Of a DNA stretch of 7,649 bases, positions 4,531 through 7,649 are shown one piece after another. The stretch's first letter is position 1, and the number at the start of each line of letters is the position of its first letter. The notes below the pieces were generated by a model that worked only from the letters and a program-made list of their open reading frames with translations, was not told the DNA's origin and made no database searches. The DNA is from Anaerolineaceae bacterium UBA700. GTDB taxonomy: Bacteria > Chloroflexota > Anaerolineae > Anaerolineales > Anaerolineaceae. A program made the translations under genes and the position numbers. The stretch spans positions 1 through 7,649 of the forward strand of contig DBMK01000035.1 of assembly GCA_002298885.1 (NCBI GenBank), written 5' to 3'.

Positions 4531-7088
4531 TAGTAGTTAACGGCCAGCTTCATAATTGCTTCTTGCGACGCTTCCTCGATCGGCAACTCACCCGCAATCT
4601 TGCCGCCAGACACCACGTACACCCGATCGCTCATGCCCAAAATTTCGGGTAATTCCGACGATATCATGATGATGCTCATGCCTTGCGCAACAAGCCGGTT
4701 CATAATCGTATAAATTTCGTATTTTGCGCCGACGTCGATGCCGCGGGTAGGCTCGTCCAGAATTAAAACGTCAGGTTGAACGAATAGCCATTTACCCAGG
4801 GACACTTTTTGCTGGTTGCCGCCGCTTAGATTTCCAACCTTCTGATCAACGCTCGGTGTCTTGATATTGAGAGAGGACTTGTATTCGTTGGCAACTTTTA
4901 CCTCTTCATTGTTATTAACAACGCCTCGCTCGGCGATTGCTCGTAGATTTGCCAGGGTAATGTTCTGTTTTACATCCTGGATGAGGATCAAACCGTCGCC
5001 TTTCCGGTCTTCGGTTACATAAGCCAGGCCCGATCCAATGGCATCTTCCGGAAGATTGAAATGCTTCTTTACGCCTTTAATGATCAGCTCGCCATTGACT
5101 CGATAACCATCGGGGTTCCCGAAGATGCTCAAGGCAAGCTCCGTGCGCCCGGCTCCCATCAACCCGGAAAAGCCGACGATTTCACCCTTCTTTACGTTGA
5201 AATTAATATCCTTGAGGATATCTCTTCCGAGGACCGGATTATAGGCGCTCCAATTCTTAACCTCAAGCACGATTTCACCGCTGCCTTGCGGGCAGATGAT
5301 TAATACTTTGATGCCCTTGGCCAGCAGGCTTTCGATGTTCGCTCTCTCCTTGGCGGGATCACTCTGGCTGAAGAGAATTTCAAAGTCGTAGCCCGCAGCC
5401 GTGAGCGCAGCCTGGAAACGAGCCTGATCCTGGATCCAGCGCGGTTCATCTCGGGTTGGAAGAACGACCCCAACGTCTACCCTGGCCTTGGGCGCAGACC
5501 CATTGGAGGATGCAGGTGCATCGCTGGCCTGGAAATAGCCCGAGTCGATCAGAGTGGCCTTGACATTCGCCCGATCGAGGGTGAAAACTGGAGACTGCAG
5601 CATCGGCACGTCGATCGCGCCGTTATTGTAGGTGCCATGGGCTGCGGGAGGCTGGCCTTTCAGCAGGGCTACCGCACAATCAATAGTCGTCTGTACCAGG
5701 GTACGGACATCCTTGAAGACGGTCATAGACTGCTTACCCTCCAGGATGTACTGGACGGAAGCCGCCTCAGCATCCTGGCCGGTAATAACATAGCTGGTAA
5801 TATCCTTGTCGGCCGTGAAGACATCGGCAATGGCGCGGGCGGTGCCGTCGTTGGGGGCAAGAATAAATACATTTCCCTTGTCGGCCGCGCTTACGGCAGT
5901 CAAATTAAATTCTGCCAGGTTCCTGGCGATCTTGAAGTCCCAGTTAGTGGCGACCTGGTTAAAGATCTTGCTTTCCTGGTCACGTGTCAGGGTGGCATTT
6001 GCCTGGAGACTGACGGCCTGGCTTGAATTCTTGACGACAAAAGTGCCATCCGCGATCTTGGGCTGTAAAACACCCCAGGCGCCCCGGAAGAAAATGAAGG
6101 CATTCGGGTCGGTTGCGGCGCCGGTGTACAGGTACAACGGGTTGCCTTTGCCGGTGGCGTGGTCAACCAGGTATTGGGCCTGCTGCGCGCCAACGGAGAT
6201 GCTGTCAAAGGTCACATAATAATCCACTGCGTTGGTGTTGGTGATCAGCCGGTCATACGAAATGATCTTTACGCCAGCCGCTTTCGCTTTTTGTACGGCG
6301 TCACCCGCGGCCTTGAACAGTGTGCGTTGTCTTTCCGGATAAATATTATTAATCTCCCGGCCCACCATGTTCTTGATCAGCACACCTTCAGTCACTTCGC
6401 CTTTATGGGCATCCAGGGTGCAAATCGTCTGGCCATCGCGCAGAACCGTGACCGTGTCGGCAATCTCGATCACCTCTTTCAACTTATGCGAGATCATGAT
6501 GCAAGTAACGCCATGGGTCCTGAGTTCTCGTAGTAAACTCAACAGGTTTTCGCTGTCGCTCTCGTTCAGGGCAGAAGTAGGCTCATCCAGGATCAATAAT
6601 TTAACATTTTTGCTCAGCGCCTTGGCGATTTCAATCAACTGCTGTTTACCCACACCCAAATCCTTAATTTTTGTGGTTGGGTTCACATCCAGCCTTACTT
6701 TTTTGAGCATCTCACCTGCCTGGCGGATCGTTTCGTTCCAGTTGATCACGCCGCGGCTCATAATCTCATGGCCAAGGTAAATATTTTCATAAACTGTCAT
6801 CTCAGGGATCAGCGCCAACTCCTGGTAAATAATGGCAATCCCGACCTCTTCACTGTCGTTAATGCCAGCGAATTTCTGCACCTGTCCCTCAAAAATGATA
6901 TCTCCGGTATATTGGCCGTGCGGGTACACCCCACTTAGCACTTTCATCAAGGTAGATTTCCCGGCTCCATTTTCACCAACCAGGCAGTGAATTTCGCCTT
7001 CGGCAACGCGAAAGCTGACATCGCTCAGTGCTTTCACGCCTGGGAATACCTTGGTAATGTTTTTCATCTCTAATATGGGAGTGCTCAT
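4530..7088 (-). CDS. mmsA: Sugar ABC transporter ATP-binding protein (MmsA/GguA type) with an embedded, circularly permuted sugar-binding protein
   Basis: This 852-residue protein is the ATPase of a CUT2-type monosaccharide importer and would sit on the cytoplasmic face of the permease. NBD1 (about 1-254) has Walker A GENGAGKST (38-46), Q-loop YQE (88-90), a GVGKQQ signature (145-150) typical of MmsA/GguA, Walker B LLILDEP (164-170) and H201. NBD2 (about 602-852) has the degenerate P-loop GLMGAGRTE (642-650), signature LSGGNQQ (754-760), Walker B VLILDEP (774-780) and SSELPE in place of the H-loop. These deviations are usual for second domains of this family. Family members are about 505-510 residues; here residues 255-601 are foreign and resemble a sugar-binding protein. 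Removing them leaves about 505 residues and a normal linker. The ATG at 7088 has a GGAG 5 bases upstream. The TAG stop (4532-4530) touches the permease ribosome binding site. The insert is in frame without stops. Function of the chimera is unknown, and misassembly is possible. Confidence 0.85.
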   Translation of the reverse strand: MSTPILEMKNITKVFPGVKALSDVSFRVAEGEIHCLVGENGAGKSTLMKVLSGVYPHGQYTGDIIFEGQVQKFAGINDSEEVGIAIIYQELALIPEMTVYENIYLGHEIMSRGVINWNETIRQAGEMLKKVRLDVNPTTKIKDLGVGKQQLIEIAKALSKNVKLLILDEPTSALNESDSENLLSLLRELRTHGVTCIMISHKLKEVIEIADTVTVLRDGQTICTLDAHKGEVTEGVLIKNMVGREINNIYPERQRTLFKAAGDAVQKAKAAGVKIISYDRLITNTNAVDYYVTFDSISVGAQQAQYLVDHATGKGNPLYLYTGAATDPNAFIFFRGAWGVLQPKIADGTFVVKNSSQAVSLQANATLTRDQESKIFNQVATNWDFKIARNLAEFNLTAVSAADKGNVFILAPNDGTARAIADVFTADKDITSYVITGQDAEAASVQYILEGKQSMTVFKDVRTLVQTTIDCAVALLKGQPPAAHGTYNNGAIDVPMLQSPVFTLDRANVKATLIDSGYFQASDAPASSNGSAPKARVDVGVVLPTRDEPRWIQDQARFQAALTAAGYDFEILFSQSDPAKERANIESLLAKGIKVLIICPQGSGEIVLEVKNWSAYNPVLGRDILKDINFNVKKGEIVGFSGLMGAGRTELALSIFGNPDGYRVNGELIIKGVKKHFNLPEDAIGSGLAYVTEDRKGDGLILIQDVKQNITLANLRAIAERGVVNNNEEVKVANEYKSSLNIKTPSVDQKVGNLSGGNQQKVSLGKWLFVQPDVLILDEPTRGIDVGAKYEIYTIMNRLVAQGMSIIMISSELPEILGMSDRVYVVSGGKIAGELPIEEASQEAIMKLAVNY
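5286..6326 (-). other. Embedded circularly permuted substrate-binding domain inside the ATPase
   Basis: Residues 255-601 of the ATPase form a complete mature sugar-binding protein in permuted order. Residues 255-523 run from the helix after the third strand (KAKAAGVKIISYDRL) through APNDGTARAIAD and ITGQDAE to the C-terminal LIDSGYFQASD. Residues 524-601 then give the N-terminal part: a Pro/Ser/Ala linker (APASSNGSAPKA), VDVGVVLPTRDEPRW, and the strand GIKVLIICPQ. The old C and N termini are joined at about residue 523/524 (near 5520). The new termini fall in the loop after the strand ending ICPQ. Loops lining the sugar cleft in this class (DEPRW, SYDR, FFRGAW, APNDG, TGQDAE) are all present, so ligand binding may be retained. 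There is no signal peptide, lipobox or membrane segment. The left seam reads ERQ-RTLF (about 6327) and the right seam CPQ-GSGE (about 5286); both carry the triplet CAA. Confidence 0.8.
5520..5977 (-). repeat. Diverged direct repeat of the binding-protein 3' end (partner 7192-7649)
   Basis: This stretch inside the ATPase gene aligns without gaps to 7192-7649 in the adjacent binding-protein gene, at a constant offset of 1672 bases and in the same orientation. By hand alignment the encoded peptides agree at about 116 of 152 positions. The nucleotides differ mainly at third positions, with shared runs such as ACATCCTTGAAGAC. The similarity probably continues past the window edge. The divergence shows that the embedded copy is a paralogue and not a fresh duplicate of its neighbour. 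Confidence 0.85.
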
Positions 7089-7109
7089 AGTAGCTCCGGC
7101 TTAGAAATC

Positions 7110-7156
7110 AAAAAATTTGCAAGGATAGTGAGGACAGAAACCTCACTATCCTTGCA
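7110..7156 (-). terminator. Intrinsic terminator / attenuator between binding protein and ATPase genes
   Basis: A perfect 16-bp inverted repeat (7118-7133 with 7141-7156, 7-nt loop) lies 17 bp past the binding-protein stop. On the minus strand the stem is followed by AA and then six T (7115-7110), the form of a Rho-independent terminator. It sits inside the operon, and only about 20 bases remain before the ATPase ribosome binding site. The ATPase and permease are therefore probably transcribed by read-through. Such hairpins commonly end or stabilise the abundant binding-protein message in ABC operons. Confidence 0.85.
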
Positions 7157-7173
7157 TTGACTATGGGTGAATC

Positions 7174-7649
7174 TTACTGCAACCCGGTGAAGTCACTGAG
7201 CTTGTAGTAGCCAGAGTCGATCAGAGCAGCTTTGACGTTGCTCTTATCAACCGTGACCACGGGAGACTGCAGGGCGGGCACATCGATGGTGCCGTTGTTG
7301 TAGGAACCCTTGGCGGCGGGAGCCTGACCCTTGAGCAGGGCCACGGAAGCATCGATTGCGGTCTGGACCAGGGTGCGGACATCCTTGAAGACCGTCATGG
7401 ACTGCTTGCCATCGATGATGTACTGGACGGAGGCCTTCTCAGCATCCTGCCCGGTCACCACGTAGCTCTTGACATCCTTATCGGCAGCGAAGGAATCGGC
7501 GATCGAGCGGGCGGTGCCATCGTTCGGGGCCAGGATGAATACGTTGCCCTTGTCGGCGGCCGAGGCAGCCGTCAGGTTGGCTTCGGCCAGGGTCTTGGCG
7601 ACGGTGAAGTCCCAGTTGGTCGTGATCTGGCCGATGATCTGGCTTTCTT
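7174..7649 (-). CDS. chvE: Sugar ABC transporter substrate-binding protein, C-terminal part (gene cut by the window edge)
   Basis: This is the C-terminal 158 or so residues of a periplasmic or lipoprotein sugar-binding protein of the type I fold (Peripla_BP_4, ChvE/multiple-monosaccharide class). It captures a sugar outside the membrane and delivers it to the permease. The reading frame is open from the right edge down to TAA at 7174-7176, so the start, signal peptide and N-lobe lie outside the window. Visible landmarks are TTNWDF, the strand and ligand loop NVFILAPNDGTARSIAD, the loop VVTGQDAE, the hinge-side MTVFKDVRTLVQ, and the C-terminal ALIDSGYYKLSD. It stands 85 bp upstream of the ATPase gene, separated by a strong terminator hairpin. 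Its product is about 76% identical over 152 residues to a copy embedded inside that ATPase. The family call is firm. The symbol is by analogy, and the exact sugar cannot be read from the sequence. Confidence 0.9.
   Translation of the reverse strand, partial: ESQIIGQITTNWDFTVAKTLAEANLTAASAADKGNVFILAPNDGTARSIADSFAADKDVKSYVVTGQDAEKASVQYIIDGKQSMTVFKDVRTLVQTAIDASVALLKGQAPAAKGSYNNGTIDVPALQSPVVTVDKSNVKAALIDSGYYKLSDFTGLQ

Noticed and set aside
5286..6326. Intein or mobile-element reading of the ATPase insert
   Set aside because: There is no Cys/Ser at the left seam, no His-Asn plus Cys/Ser/Thr at the right seam, no splicing or endonuclease motifs, no transposase and no terminal inverted repeats. The block instead matches a sugar-binding protein throughout.
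4530..7088. Pseudogene or frameshifted ATPase
   Set aside because: The frame is open for 852 codons, both nucleotide-binding domains keep their motifs, the ribosome binding site is good, and all three seams are in frame. Loss of function is possible but not shown by the sequence.
7174..7461. Independent small protein of 95 residues starting at the GTG at 7461
   Set aside because: The same frame stays open to the right edge, and the extended peptide continues the binding-protein fold, so the GTG is an internal valine codon.

Overview
The window looks like one bacterial gene cluster read entirely on the minus strand. In transcription order it holds the tail of a sugar-binding lipoprotein gene (cut by the right edge), a sugar ABC transporter ATPase, its permease, a ROK-family repressor, an eight-helix membrane protein of unknown function and a TVP38/TMEM64-type membrane protein. 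Spacing is tight throughout. Coding GC is uneven: high in the regulator and the two membrane-protein genes, lower in the permease and ATPase. The style of the CUT2 (RbsA/GguA-like) transporter with a ROK regulator suggests a free-living heterotroph, perhaps Chloroflexota/Anaerolineae. That assignment is an inference, because no rRNA or taxonomic marker is present.

Right part (7649 to about 3320): binding protein, 16-bp intrinsic-terminator hairpin, ATPase, permease. This is the normal order of a ChvE-MmsA-MmsB (GguA/GguB) multiple-monosaccharide importer. The terminator after the binding-protein gene would give much binding-protein mRNA and little ATPase/permease mRNA.

The outstanding feature is the ATPase gene. 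It is 852 codons long instead of about 505-510. Between its two nucleotide-binding domains lies an in-frame block of about 347 residues that is a whole sugar-binding protein in circularly permuted order: its middle-to-C-terminal part comes first, then its N-terminal part. The block is about 76% identical, over the comparable 152 residues, to the binding protein encoded next door. All three seams are in frame, there is no stop codon, and removing the block restores an ordinary ATPase. It carries no export signal, so the product would place a sugar-binding module in the cytoplasm on the transporter motor. An assembly or recombination artefact must be excluded.

Left part (3319 to 1): two inverted repeats separate the permease from the ROK regulator, whose likely ligand is the imported sugar or a derivative. 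Two membrane-protein genes follow; the last pair overlaps as TGATG. The cluster ends in a GC-rich hairpin-forming stretch at 1-125. No intergenic gap exceeds 300 bases, and I see no tRNA, rRNA, CRISPR array, transposase or phage gene.
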